64,000 nt of DNA from Ceriagrion tenellum (GCA_963169105.1 OY720636.1:74512123-74576122), one strand, 5' to 3'; counted from the stretch's first letter, positions 49,301-54,429 are shown. Program-made: numbers and translations. Notes: generated by a model from the letters alone, not told the origin.

Positions 49301-51225
49301 TTAGAGCTTTATCATTAATTACTCAGATTTCTGAATAATGCTTTTAAAAACATGATCTTTGTAATCTAATAGCATCTGATTCCTCACAAAATGGGGGATA
49401 TGGTGCTCTTCAAGTATTTCATACCTCCCAGACCCCCTGATCCACTGCTGCCGAAACAACAACTGTAACCATCCCTACCACACAAGTGCATTCATCATGA
49501 GAATAGGCTATCGTTCACAATATGGCTGTGGCAGGTAAAGAAAATAAATATTTGTAAAAATTTAATCAGATAACTTTTACATTACTAGTTTTTACTCATG
49601 CTCAATTATTGAGGATGTAGCTTTAATATAACTCTTGATGTACCTAATTAAATGGTAGGGCTGCCAATTATCTAAAATATGGAGTACAAAACTGATTGTA
49701 GAATCACCTAATTGTGAAATAAGAACTAGTTTTGGCCGCTTTATACCTTTGTTGATGGGACAATTTTCATCCGTGTTGAAACTTCTACTAACAGCAACCG
49801 GATTAGTCATGTGGACTGAATCATTTGGAGCAGGTTACTCACTATGAATGTGTCTGGTCTACTTCCTTGCTAAGGGGATCATGCCACATGCACTTTGTAC
49901 TCGCCCAAATCATTTATAAGCACTGGCATCCCTGGTGAATGGGAGAAGTGACTTGTGGACACTATTGACTATCGATCTCTTCTGATGGTAACTGGCCTAC
50001 TGTTGTCTGCAAACTCTAGGAGATGATAAAGACTATGGACCTCCCTCTGAGGGACCTAATCCACTAGTGTCTCTGCAAATCCTCGGCACAAGTGCCGGGT
50101 CTCCTTAGTGCCTCCTATTCCTACAATGTGTAAATATTGAGTATGGCTCAATATGTAATTGCACATTTCTTAGAGAAGCTATCATCCATTTGATCTGCAA
50201 ATCCAGTCTTTTGATTTCAATGTGACACCTTCTCTGGGGGCAGAAGCAGCCAAATTAAATTCTTATTTTATTATTGGTGAAGATTCATCAATTGATTTTC
50301 CCTGTCTTATTTTTCTAACTATTATCTTCTTTAAAAAATAAGGACATCAGTATCAAAGAACAAATGCTCATAATTTTTTTATAGTGCCTTATGTTTTTCG
50401 CTACCTAGTATCCAGATTTCCAAATTCCAAGTGGTATATTTGGATTTTTAGGTGCCCAGATAACTAGGATGTATAGCACTACCCTATCAAAGGCCTTAAT
50501 ACTAGGAAAAATGTTTGAATTAAATTTTTTTTAAGTGGAACATATAGAATGATGGGGCATCATACTTATATCATGATTACTTGGCCTGTCTCGTCTAATT
50601 CTATTGATACAGTTATTCAATGATAAGGAGGTTTAAAATTTTTCAAGCCAAAATTCTGTATAAAATTCATCCTGAACTGAATTTGTTGAGTGAGGGCAGT
50701 CTGGGAAAATGAGAATGGCTGACAGCCCAACTCTTTAGTGGATTAATAGCTTTGAGCTAGAGACAACTGGATTGACCTGGGTAAGTTATTTTTCATAAAA
50801 GTAATCTATGATATCTCTCATTATATTTTTGGTTAATTTTTCACTTACCATAGATAGATTTAGCACTTTTTCTACTGCTCCTTTGTAAAAGTTTGTTATT
50901 TTTATTATGAATATTGGGTATTGGGAAAAAAATCATAAAATGATACTGAAAAGCCTGTCCATTAGAATTCATGCATTGGGCTTCTGTGTAGGATGACTAG
51001 GAACACTAGGAAATACTTATTCACTTTTCTAATTTCATCCTTGTGCTAAGATTATCAAAAAAGTGAGAGGAATGTGCTCTATTTGGCTTCACCATGATGA
51101 TATTTACCTGAATCCAGAAAGAATGTTCATGAGAGTGGTTTTTCCCGAACCAGATGGGCCAATAATGGCTGTGAGTTTCCCAGGCTGGAAGCGTCCACTG
51201 ACACCCTTTAAAATCTCCTTATGCT
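16166..51225 (-). CDS. ABC transporter subfamily G half-transporter (5' incomplete)
   Basis: Eleven exons join with consistent phases: 51225-51108, 49106-48917, 45260-45115, 44719-44481, 43715-43494, 42914-42730, 41415-41247, 28789-28689, 26751-26596, 17238-17095 and 16366-16166. They give 622 residues. Order is that of ABCG half-transporters: one ATPase domain (Walker A GPSGSGKT, signature LSGGE, Walker B IMFFDEP, switch histidine in VVHQPSS), a charged linker, then six predicted membrane helices with LLFSGFFV before the last loop. The layout is closest to ABCG1/ABCG4, which work as dimers and move sterols or other lipids out of cells; the substrate here is inferred only. ABCG proteins normally have some tens of residues before Walker A with a Y-x-V-type strand; that part and the start codon are missing and must lie upstream. 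The 5' exons are AT-rich and CpG-poor, the last four CpG-rich. Candidate poly(A) signal 15428-15433. Confidence 0.9.
16510..16599. repeat. 29-bp perfect inverted repeat (hairpin) in last intron
   Basis: Arms 16510-16538 and 16571-16599 are exact reverse complements separated by 32 bp. The loop contains gaaacccaggtcg and aataaat, the order seen at other PLE termini in this window (28.9, 31.1, 58.0 kb). It is therefore probably a tiny PLE-derived foldback in the intron between the last two transporter exons. Confidence 0.7.
17095..17238 (-). CDS. ABCG exon: helix 5 and loop
   Basis: Encodes FAVFLVPLTTTPMLLFSGFF (helix 5), the loop GDLSVYVSAISYASHTRYMY, and EGMMQ. P-x-x-L-F-S-G-F-F-V and the S-Y-x-S-x-x-R-Y-x-x-E-G motif are hallmarks of the ABCG membrane domain. 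Acceptor gacttgcag, donor cag|gtaagc, phase 0. Confidence 0.94.
17715..17778 (-). repeat. tRNA-like SINE head fragment
   Basis: On the minus strand, an A-box-like segment (cagcaagagggttaagtcc) is followed about 35 bases later by a T-arm-like gcggagtcgagccccgc (17718-17734). This order and spacing suit a Pol III promoter. The anticodon arm is not convincing, so I read it as a SINE head inside the 9.4-kb intron. Confidence 0.4.
18665..18743. repeat. Small inverted-repeat element (79 bp)
   Basis: The ends gccgccttacacggtac (18665-18681) and gtaccgtgcaaagcgac (18727-18743) are reverse complements with about three mismatches. This looks like a tiny MITE or solo foldback. No clear target duplication could be read. 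Confidence 0.4.
19286..22603 (+). mobile_element. hAT transposon, 3.3 kb, inactive
   Basis: The ends are perfect 17-bp inverted repeats: tagtgttgccgcgagac at 19286 and its complement ending at 22603. Both sides carry the same 8 bp, atgtgaat (19278-19285 and 22604-22611), the expected hAT target duplication. About 120-150 bp inside each end is packed with gagacgagac/gtctcgtctc repeats in both orientations, the subterminal transposase-binding arrays typical of hAT elements. The middle holds a decayed transposase. The element sits in the intron between the third- and second-last transporter exons. Confidence 0.93.
20535..22078 (+). pseudogene. hAT transposase, frameshifted
   Basis: Recognisable pieces occur in order but in different frames. 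20592-20864 holds KQNKSNLSFTIAGWTSIAGK and YYGITTHFIDEKW, the start of the RNase H-like core. About 20880-21110 holds GVNVDNASASAKFMDEL and HFTCMAHIFNIALQ, with the second catalytic aspartate. 21289-21549 holds AARDKMLKHYRQTN and LDPRHK. 21965-22078 holds SVPAERLFSRASLTMR and ends VNS-stop, the C-terminal dimerisation region with the catalytic glutamate. The first catalytic aspartate, normally T-x-D-G-W, is alanine in T-I-A-G-W. Stops (for example near 20943) and frameshifts also interrupt it. It cannot make an active transposase. Confidence 0.85.
22770..23070 (-). pseudogene. LINE reverse-transcriptase C-terminal fragment
   Basis: The minus strand reads KKIGNLETWCYRTIMKIKCT and EIIAIKEHGRK at about 22975-22880. 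This matches the R-R-L-E-A-F-E-M-W-C-Y-R-R-M-L-R-I-x-W-T-D-x-x-x-N-E-E-V block near the end of many non-LTR polymerases. Frames on the plus strand (22754-23372) are shadows of this. The copy is short and broken. Confidence 0.6.
23071..24660. other. Intronic DNA, nothing recognised
   Basis: Lies inside the 9.4-kb intron of the transporter gene. The plus-strand frames (up to 129 codons at 23707-24096) show no domain I know and no splice support. Confidence 0.4.
24669..24751 (+). repeat. PLE-terminus-like hairpin with hammerhead-like core
   Basis: Outer arms gaataatactt (24669-24679) and aagtattattc (24741-24751) are exact complements. Inside, ggcac and gtgtc can pair around gggcgca, followed by gaaac-tg-gtc, the 3' half of a hammerhead core. 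The expected CUGAUGA is replaced by cttcgaaa, so the ribozyme would be dead. Likely a decayed PLE end. Confidence 0.4.
24752..25490. other. Intronic DNA, nothing recognised
   Basis: No gene, repeat boundary or RNA structure supported. Confidence 0.35.
25491..25559. repeat. 27-bp tandem repeat, 2.5 copies
   Basis: The unit tatgtgaattaagtgattt... at 25491-25517 recurs at 25518-25544 and partly at 25545-25559. Because 27 is a multiple of three, it keeps frames open on both strands and gives Arg-rich repeats in each. That is a product of the repeat, not evidence for a protein. Confidence 0.75.
25560..26595. other. Intronic DNA, nothing recognised
   Basis: Upstream part of the long intron below the helix 3-4 exon. 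Frames of 60-117 codons on both strands show no family resemblance. Confidence 0.35.
26596..26751 (-). CDS. ABCG exon: membrane helices 3 and 4
   Basis: Encodes VVTPSLFLLIAYYLTGQPTE (helix 3 and loop), then VIMMWALCVSYTVLAQGIGL and FGAAFPVD (helix 4). Acceptor ccgggcag, donor gac|gtgagt, phase 0 on both sides. Segment A-Q-x-x-G-L matches the family's conserved helix 4. Confidence 0.93.
27627..27852 (+). mobile_element. tRNA-derived SINE with 13-bp flanking repeats
   Basis: A tRNA-like head (27739-27810) lies between two copies of cccttgtgacgtg (27627-27639 and 27840-27852), probably the target duplication. The head gives a cloverleaf: acceptor stem gccttgg/tcaaggc, T-arm ccgggttagaaacccgg with perfect stem. 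The B box has ttag where ttcga is expected, and the anticodon arm is irregular. It is a SINE rather than a working tRNA gene. It lies in the intron between the helix 3-4 exon and the exon at 28.7 kb. Confidence 0.6.
27853..28688. other. Intronic DNA, nothing recognised
   Basis: AT-rich. The minus frame at 28381-28572 has no ABC-transporter resemblance and would not fit the splice phases. Confidence 0.4.
28689..28789 (-). CDS. ABCG exon: loop after helix 2
   Basis: Encodes PVELPVVVRQYRNGWFSLRS and YFISKCLADIPMQ. The family motif is P-x-E-x-x-V-x-x-R-E-x-x-x-x-x-Y-S-x-x-x-Y-x-x-x-K-x-x-A-D-x-P-x-Q, so the placement is secure. Acceptor ctggtgcag, donor caa|gtaagt. Codons here are noticeably richer in CpG than in the exons above 41 kb. 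Confidence 0.93.
29100..30945 (-). pseudogene. PLE reverse transcriptase / GIY-YIG nuclease, broken
   Basis: Four pieces in different frames follow PLE order. 30945-30622 has FNLIFTKADKGNTLVILNR, the N-terminal D-K-G-N-T block. 30577-30284 has PPRMYGLPKIHKPETPIRPV. 30258-29332 has the polymerase core with GLSMGTPLSPILADMFME and the catalytic YNRYVDDTICL. 29335-29102 has HVIETGHRSNF and the rest of the GIY-YIG domain, whose start (CGVYSLERDEC) lies at the end of the preceding piece. A small internal duplication (gaatgtaaaggt twice, near 29390-29430) scrambles the Y-x-G-Q-T segment. At least three frameshifts mean it is inactive. Confidence 0.88.
30972..31015. repeat. 17-bp perfect hairpin near PLE 5' end
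   Basis: ttggaagtttaggtgcg (30972-30988) and its exact complement (30999-31015) are separated by 10 AT bases. It sits immediately upstream of the PLE coding region, so it could be part of the element's leader or a 5'-truncation scar. Confidence 0.75.
31164..34252. other. Intronic DNA between PLE and copia element
   Basis: No gene is supported. Around 33,700-33,930 a diverged array of short words (gtacacaaactg, gaatacaa, catacaaagtg) forms an irregular tandem repeat. CpG frequency falls sharply at about 33 kb. Confidence 0.4.
34258..34560 (-). repeat. copia 3' LTR
   Basis: Intact single LTR on the low-coordinate side, 303 bp, starting tgttaaggttgcttc on the minus strand. A T-rich block (ccttttttttcttc on the plus strand at 34327-34340) and caaacataaac, the site where the other LTR received the PLE, are both present uninterrupted. 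Confidence 0.88.
34571..35543 (-). pseudogene. copia reverse transcriptase (rear half) and RNase H
   Basis: The polymerase active site appears as YMDDGLVAT near 35520-35545. A 34-bp tandem duplication (35399-35466) then shifts the frame. The last frame, 35368-34571, is open to its stop. It covers the connection region (VGALAYLMTGSCPDIAYAVG) and RNase H (YSDADHAGDEDTGRSTTGVA, ALVATSTTEAEIVAASEGAR, VDNEAAIRLA, RTKHIRVRHFFVPE) with the D-E-D residues present. It ends ELGLFSN, just before the polypurine tract. Confidence 0.9.
35399..35466. repeat. 34-bp tandem duplication in copia polymerase
   Basis: aatatgacgctggtttagtt... occurs at 35399 and again at 35433 with only the last bases different. 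The extra 34 bp is not a multiple of three, so it shifts the reading frame between the polymerase active site and RNase H. Confidence 0.9.
35544..36764 (-). pseudogene. copia integrase C-terminus and reverse transcriptase (front half)
   Basis: Still in the gag frame. It runs from ELPQVLWAELINTAAYVLNR through the acidic spacer to LPCKWVYRIKRNVDG, KAQLVVKGFKQRKGIDYEQT and LVQFDVSTAFLNGKLEE, the first polymerase blocks including the catalytic aspartate in Q-F-D-V-x-x-A-F-L. After a TAA stop near 35742 it continues MMQPDGFTDGTSKVCRLKRS, then loses the frame around the expected L-K-Q-A-P-R-x-W motif. Confidence 0.88.
36768..37142 (-). pseudogene. copia integrase core
   Basis: Frame unchanged. VELIHTDVCGPFADSIMKF carries the first catalytic aspartate. 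SGNGGRFDNDAVQK aligns with the usual S-D-x-G-x-E-F segment but reads S-G-N-G-G-R-F, so the second aspartate looks lost. TPEQNGLSERENRTLVE carries the P-x-Q-N-G-x-x-E-R motif with the catalytic glutamate. A TGA stop at about 36765 separates it from the next part. Confidence 0.82.
37146..37754 (-). pseudogene. copia protease and pre-integrase region
   Basis: Same frame as gag. SWFVDNGATTHIAVKSD is the aspartic protease active site, which in copia elements is D-S/T-G; here it is D-N-G, so catalysis is probably lost. After a stop (TAG near 37350) the frame continues through TIEVNVVTSSNLLQ to VKCEGCLYGMYHR, the zinc-binding pre-integrase segment with its C-x2-C pair, then another stop. Confidence 0.82.
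37836..38597 (-). pseudogene. copia Gag with degenerate zinc knuckle
   Basis: Starts MDGYNTKLQIGQLKG. The region with RATWKYKISILL and VWQELHRLFDGQ matches the UBN2/gag family of copia elements. A stop (TAA, near 38262) interrupts it, but the same frame continues with LCKEFFSFKHKSEDD to the zinc knuckle YNYCSCKGHTVRKC. The knuckle should be C-x2-C-x4-H-x4-C; the first cysteine is tyrosine. A second stop follows at 37836. Confidence 0.85.
38865..38944. repeat. PLE left inverted terminal repeat (80 bp)
   Basis: Starts tgactgttac and ends cctgccagct. It is the exact complement of 40551-40630. It lacks the CTGATGA that lies just outside the right copy, so it carries only the 3' part of the hammerhead sequence. 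Confidence 0.95.
38901..40547 (+). CDS. PLE reverse transcriptase / GIY-YIG endonuclease (N-truncated, open)
   Basis: An uninterrupted 548-codon frame. Residues about 48-70 hold PPRLYGLPKVHK, about 120-135 SFDVVSLFTNIPTDEA with a catalytic aspartate, about 178-195 AAMGSPLSPVIANLFME, and about 213-219 VRYVDDTF, the metal-binding catalytic pair. Residues about 415-446 hold GGIYEVLCSCGQSYVGQTCR and IRLQEH, a full GIY-YIG nuclease with the C-x-C pair, arginine and histidine. Complete PLE proteins have an N-terminal segment before the PPR-x-Y-G block that is absent here. The first 14 codons (MFFKTTIFRWSSCQ) come from the inverted terminal repeat, so the start is accidental and function unlikely. 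The stop is just before the hammerhead. Confidence 0.92.
   Translation: MFFKTTIFRWSSCQLGDPTANIQRETKRIITQSSIPEEKRRWILQTAPKPPRLYGLPKVHKNAIPLRPIVSAIDSPTHKLAKYLADELFPFSGRTETYVQNSTHFIEIIKRAKVTKEDILVSFDVVSLFTNIPTDEAVEIVKSLTSNGLPEDVPKMVEFCLNNSYFLWNKIFYKQKFGAAMGSPLSPVIANLFMEVLEQKALQSYDKKPKLFVRYVDDTFAIWPHGREELKKFLQHLNEQSNSIKFTMEIEKDNRLPFLDVMVQKKEDGTLGHSVYRKSTHTDRYLHATSHHHPQQKASVMRTLYHRAFMISDADSIAGEKQHLIRAFEKNGFRRDYILKTARKEELNSLGVRNKNPTDPTENREKPKAYATLPYVSGTTEKISRVLSRYNVASRFTCTTKTGDVLRKAKDPLPRNLYGGIYEVLCSCGQSYVGQTCRALKIRLQEHQRAIKNNNYRISAIAEHHLSGPTHNFNFEETRLISREIRYYPRLIREAVEIAKRPENVNREDGYKLSNSLKRIFSNSYSGNNGSPDLYIKTSETNKAVQLT
40536..40592 (+). ncRNA. Hammerhead ribozyme candidate at PLE 3' end
   Basis: On the plus strand CTGATGA (40544-40550) is followed by one A and a stem II of gctgg/ccagc (40552-40556 with 40565-40569, loop of 8). 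Then come GAAA (40570-40573), a short uau stretch and gtt (40578-40580) as the cleavage triplet. Bases 40541-40543 (aac) pair with 40581-40583 (gtt) to begin stem I. All invariant core bases are present. The extra A between CUGAUGA and stem II and the very short stem III are departures. Hammerheads with short stem III are known in PLE terminal repeats. It would cut the element's RNA just after 40580. Confidence 0.7.
40551..40630. repeat. PLE right inverted terminal repeat (80 bp)
   Basis: Starts agctggcagg and ends gtaacagtca, identical to the complement of the left copy with no mismatch by eye. A 31-bp tail including ccgcggaagcctacgagc follows before the target duplication. Confidence 0.95.
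40762..41246. other. Intron, no further element seen
   Basis: Plain AT-rich intron between the copia insertion and the donor of the helix 1-2 exon. The donor reading acat|gtgagt is at 41246/41245. Confidence 0.5.
41247..41415 (-). CDS. ABCG exon: membrane helices 1 and 2
   Basis: Encodes TLFGNVFIGLLLGGIFYDIG (helix 1) and GCLFFFLLFLFFANAMPTVQ (helix 2), the two most diagnostic stretches of an ABCG1/4-type membrane domain. Acceptor tttttgcag, donor acat|gtgagt. The next exon lies 12.5 kb away, beyond the copia and PLE insertions, and the codon split (t|at, tyrosine) agrees with it. Confidence 0.93.
41416..42729. other. ABCG intron, AT-rich
   Basis: 1.3-kb intron with AT-rich, CpG-poor sequence. 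Small frames (for example 42423-42659) show no family resemblance. Confidence 0.5.
42730..42914 (-). CDS. ABCG exon: linker to membrane domain
   Basis: A serine-rich linker continues (GISLKSLKGSPKNG, NSSEGSQSLTLPPS). The segment MKVLLWRSSICTYRNL follows, matching the amphipathic connecting helix with the L-x-x-R-x-x-x-x-x-x-R motif before the first membrane helix. Acceptor ctctttcag, donor atttg|gtaag. Phases agree on both sides. Confidence 0.9.
43494..43715 (-). CDS. ABCG exon: end of ATPase domain and charged linker
   Basis: Joins through a split valine codon to give NPSDFVIEVACGEHGN, the family's N-P-A-D-F/Y-x-x-E-V-A-x-G-E-x-G motif. An acidic and lysine-rich linker of about 55 residues follows (VKKKVEEDLDN, EVEVEGEEITE). 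The linker between ATPase and membrane domains varies in this family, so its length is not unusual. Acceptor gctttcag, donor aatg|gtgaga. Confidence 0.93.
44481..44719 (-). CDS. ABCG exon: D-loop, switch histidine, end of ATPase
   Basis: After the acceptor tttacag the joined reading gives S-N-L-D-S, then ICVVHQPSSKHFAMFDDLFV and LSHGEAIYHGG, ending NPSDF. The histidine of HQPSS is the switch (H-loop) residue. The D-loop reads S-N-L-D where most ABCG proteins have S-G-L-D. Donor ttttg|gtaag, phase 1. Confidence 0.94.
45115..45260 (-). CDS. ABCG exon: signature and Walker B
   Basis: Encodes VTQIMELLGLQGCLGTKV and then KLSGGERKRLSIAVELV and PPIMFFDEPT. This holds the ABC signature (LSGGE), which closes over the ATP of the partner subunit, and Walker B with the catalytic glutamate. 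Acceptor is ttcttccag, donor ccag|gtaatt. The donor splits the serine codon of the D-loop. Confidence 0.95.
45261..46839. other. ABCG intron (upper part of 3.7-kb intron)
   Basis: CpG-poor AT-rich DNA. No repeat boundaries are certain. Frames (for example 46534-46743) look accidental. Confidence 0.4.
46840..47679. repeat. CpG-rich, purine-biased insert, unclassified
   Basis: Within the CpG-poor part of the gene this segment has many CpGs and a strongly one-sided base use. 46860-47340 is A/C-rich on the plus strand with cacacacac runs. 47345-47585 is a G/A-rich block with repeated runs of 4-9 G (potential G-quadruplex strand). The 141-codon frame at 46860-47285 has no family resemblance. Its composition suggests a later insertion, but I could not find terminal repeats. 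Confidence 0.35.
47680..47872 (-). repeat. Possible second copia-type LTR (193 bp)
   Basis: On the minus strand a polypurine tract, aagggggag (about 47873-47881), is followed directly by tgttggatatatataatc, the usual arrangement at a copia 3' LTR. A TATA-like tataaataa and AATAAA lie further in, and a plausible end is ..ccaaaca at 47680. No coding remnant is recognisable above it, so the element is fragmentary. The LTR sequence does not match the element at 34-41 kb. Confidence 0.45.
47883..48916. other. Intron between LTR-like fragment and Q-loop exon
   Basis: CpG-poor intron. No coding remnant of the presumed copia fragment could be read here. Confidence 0.4.
48917..49106 (-). CDS. ABCG exon: Q-loop region
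   Basis: Begins after the acceptor cttgtccag and ends at acg|gtgaga. It joins the Walker A exon through a split arginine codon to give GFRTRGVKGNITVGG, typical of ABCG ATPases. CYIEQEVAMMAELTARETM follows: the Q-loop glutamine in YIEQE and the L-T-x-R-E segment. A second GT further along (tacag|gtatcc) would create a stop after joining, so the gtgaga donor is chosen. Confidence 0.92.
49107..51107. other. ABCG intron, 2.0 kb
   Basis: AT-rich, CpG-poor DNA without recognisable elements. Confidence 0.5.
51108..51225 (-). CDS. ABCG exon: Walker A
   Basis: First exon I can place. It has an acceptor after tcaatttcag and a donor cag|gtaaat. It encodes HKEILKGVSGRFQPGKL and then AIIGPSGSGKTTLMNILSGF: the start of the nucleotide-binding domain, with the P-loop lysine and threonine that hold ATP and magnesium. 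It enters with two bases of a split codon and leaves with two, matching the next exon. The upstream exon must end with one base of a codon; I could not find it. Confidence 0.92.
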
Positions 51226-53099
51226 CTGAAATTGAAGAAGAAAAATGCTTTTCAAAGAGTCATTCATCTAAACTCAATAAATTTTGGGCCTGTCAGTCTA
51301 TAATAACAATTGTCATTCCAATTCATTTAAATGCTAGCCACGCTATTCTGAAAATTATGAGATGCCACAATCTTAGCTACTGCTACCAGGAGTGACTTAT
51401 CTAAGGTTACCTTTTCTTTCACTTGAGCAATTTTTCAGCTAGTATAGTCTGGCTGAAGGGTGGATTTACCTATGTGACTCTGTTGATATATAAATCTGAG
51501 TACCTACACCCTAGAATACCTACTTGATTTATGTTAATATAAATATCAAAAGATTCTAACATTTTATAATGAATAAGATGATGTTATGCTTGCATTTAAA
51601 TACATAAGTTAGTGCCCGAAAAAAGAGGATGAAGTATGATAATGTGGCATGCATACAGATTATAGTAAAATATTTGGCAACATTTCCCTTAACCCTAGAA
51701 TGCCCAAGTAGGTCATTTTGACCCAAACGTGATTGAAAATTCATTTTTTTATTTCATTTTGAATGAGAACAGGATTTCCTGCAGTGACTTTTATTCATTT
51801 TAACATGCGTTTAGGTCCAAAAAATGTCACCTTCCTCGTATAATCCATTAATTAGTTTATTTTTAATTTACCTAGAATGCTCATATGGGTCATTTTGACT
51901 GAGATATGTATTTGAACTTTGTATAATCACCAAAATTTCTTTTTTTGTATTAATTTGTCATTTTGCTGCTCATGTTTGCCGTTCCATCTTGTCCTATCTT
52001 CCTCATTTGGTTACTTACCGTGCCTGGATCACCTTTATAAAATATTCTCATTTGTCTTCCTTCCATTTCATATCCCCATCCCTTTTCATTTTTCGTCTGG
52101 TTAATTCATATTTTTTGGCATTGGTCCAAAAATTTGTTGGCAGTGTACAATGTAACTTATAGCTATTCTTGTGTGCAAAGAATACAATATTTCTCCTCAC
52201 TGATGCATGGACTAAGCTCACTTAGTTGTCTCTGTTGCTGTTTTATTTTTGAATATAATATAAAATTAGTATCTAAAGATATAAAATTCTAGTCTTTTAT
52301 GTCTTATGAACTATGAACTATGCCTTTAATGAACTAATAATCTTTTATGAACTAATAATCAGTTATTTTTAATGATATGAGTTGTCATATTCACCATTCT
52401 ACTTTTTATCTCTTCTCAGGTGTATGTCTGCTTTGAAATTCTCAGTAACCCCCATTGTTGAGAGAAGATCCCATTCAACGTGATCTGGAGGGATCTCCCT
52501 AAAATCTGAAGATTTATTACTCATGTTCTTCCAGGGTAAGTGTTGCTTCTGTTTTCATATTTGTATACTGATACACTGTACCTTACTATTGCAAAATTTA
52601 TTCCCTGATATAACTCTAAGCTTCGTTATATCCGTCATTGCTTGAAGAACAAATTAATCAGACTAAGAATTTGTACCATGATACTCATAAATTGACAGTC
52701 CATGCGGAGATGGAGCACGTGCAAGTCATGCGATGTTTCCACATCAGTTCTTCTTAATTTGATATGAAGTCAAGCTTTGTAAATTCATTCACATTTGTGA
52801 TGGTTTTCTACTCCCAAAGAAATTGATACATTTGCGTAAGCAAACACTCGGGGTAATTTGTAATTGGTATGTAACTCAGTCTGTGCTTATGCTGATTACA
52901 CTTTTTGACTGCAAGAACATTAGTTTTCAATAGTGCAATATGATTACTTTTTTTAACCATCACCTACTTCAGCACCTACAGTGCATTATTAAGCCAGGTC
53001 TCCATGTGACATTTTCAGTGAATCATTATGCTACAAGCCCTATGTTTTTTCCTAAGTCTTATGCTCATAGAATTCAATATTGTGATAATCCTAGAGTTT
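51226..53099. other. Upstream of first placed ABCG exon
   Basis: Should contain intron and perhaps missing 5' exons. I searched by eye for a minus-strand exon ending with one codon base and encoding the Y-x-V strand before Walker A, and found none I trust. An exon-like segment at 52439-52532 is listed separately. The CpG-poor composition ends near 52.6-53.1 kb. Confidence 0.45.
52439..52532 (+). other. Exon-like segment flanked by splice consensus
   Basis: The plus strand has a strong acceptor (pyrimidine-rich tract ending ctcttctcag just before 52430) and a donor-like ccag|ggtaagt near 52532. All three plus frames between contain stops. On the minus strand the same bases hold a 41-codon frame from an ATG near 52525 (MSNKSSDFREIPPDHVEWDL). 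It ends in a stop and cannot join the Walker A exon in phase. It could be a noncoding-RNA exon, a decayed exon or chance. Confidence 0.25.
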
Positions 53100-53129
53100 T
53101 GTATTGATTGTAATATATATGTAATGTTG

Positions 53130-53220
53130 CCGTCACACGTGCCCACAACGTTGTGGCATTGTTAATGTTACAATGTAACATTTGTAACATTGCTACAACG
53201 TTGTGACAACTTTCTCTGCT
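53130..53220. repeat. Palindrome cluster with acaacgttgt motif
   Basis: The self-complementary cacaacgttgtg and acaacgttgt occur twice about 50 bp apart. Between them lies another near-palindrome, aatgttacaatgtaacatt. The arrangement resembles the end of a foldback or MITE-type repeat. Confidence 0.5.
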
Positions 53221-53299
53221 GCTGGGGTAGGGTTCTATCTCACTTAAACTATCTTTACAGCTCATCCGATGAACAGAGTACTGCATTGAGAGGCGCCTC

Positions 53300-53337
53300 T
53301 GAGAGCTGTGAGGACAGCGCTGTCCTCACAGCTCTCA
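53300..53337. repeat. 38-bp perfect palindrome
   Basis: tgagagctgtgaggacagc and its exact complement follow each other with no spacer. A second short palindrome, gaggcgcctc, lies just before it (53290-53299). Confidence 0.95.
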
Positions 53338-53372
53338 CTTGGGATTGGATTTATTCTAAAGTATCTCCCTAG

Positions 53373-53437
53373 CTGCCGGTCTGCAACCCAGGCTCTAGAG
53401 AAGGCGGTACTCTAGCCACCATGCCAACCCAATCCCC
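53373..53437 (-). repeat. tRNA-like SINE head
   Basis: On the minus strand an A-box-like tggcatggtggctagag (53411-53427) is followed by a T-arm-like ctgggttgcagaccggcag (53373-53391), containing ggttgcagacc as a degenerate B box. The sequence going away from it adjoins the 38-bp palindrome, so the SINE body may extend down to about 53290. Confidence 0.45.
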
Positions 53438-54429
53438 TAAGCCTGCCCGCAAAAACTTATCTGGTTAATCTTATTACTCTTGACTCTTAACTGTTATTTT
53501 TGTAGGGTCCCTCAATAAAAACACTCCAGTCGAAAATCTTTCCTATGCAGTAGATGTAATATTTGATTGCCATTTATTTAGGAATGACGGAAGTTGGGAA
53601 CATAGCGGTGATTTAGGGGTCAGTCATGTAAAATAACTATTTGGGTCAGATGGGGGTTGTTTATAGCGCCATTTTATATAGCCAAAAACATTGAAAATTG
53701 AGACTTTCTTATTTATTTTTATCATTGGCATAATGAGTTTTTTATTCTTCTATGTCTGCAGTTCTGTCATTTTTCCTTCTTCTCAAGAGATGTTTTTGAT
53801 ATAATTCGGCATATCTCATTATAATAACAGCCATTTTGTCAATGTATTCCTGTATGAATTATAGTGCTTTATATTCTATTTTTGACGGCGATTGGCATTC
53901 GAACACGTTTTGCCTTGATAGGTACTCAATTTGAAAAACTTAAAGTGATTCGGTATGAAAGTCTTTACACCAGGCGTGACTGCCTTTGTCTTTTTTTGAG
54001 TTAAATATTTGGCGAGCTGCCAATATTTGCTTTAACATTTACCACCCGGAAAGGTGTTTTTAGAAGGACTTATTATTCGCGAAGGTAAAAAAAATGCGGG
54101 AGAGAATTGCTTGGGTGTTCAGAATATCATAGACATCTTCAGAGCTGCGAAATATCATTGCAAGTTCAATGTAACATTTTCAAGAAATCTGTTAAAGATA
54201 AAAAAAAAATCCGCTGCAGAAAAATTGAATCTCGCTTTATATAGTAATATATTCAAACCTGTTCTTTGGATAGAAAATTAACTTCAGGGGAAGACGTAGA
54301 GATTCCAATTTATCACAAATTTACGAATTTTAAAATTTATGCCAGCAATAATATTAAAATACTGTAAGAATTGCTCCAAAGTTGCCATTAAAGTTTTTTA
54401 TACGACCAATGGTAACTATAGTATCCCAG
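53438..54429. other. Intergenic or intron, nothing recognised
   Basis: Only short frames without resemblance. Confidence 0.35.

Noticed and set aside
51405..51450. Possible micro-exon ending aaag|gtaacc before the Walker A exon
   Set aside because: It would join in phase, but it has an in-frame stop close upstream and no recognisable ABCG residues.
52403..52525. Minus-strand 41-codon frame as the missing first ABCG exon
   Set aside because: It ends in a stop, has no donor with the required one-base phase and does not resemble the family's N-terminus.
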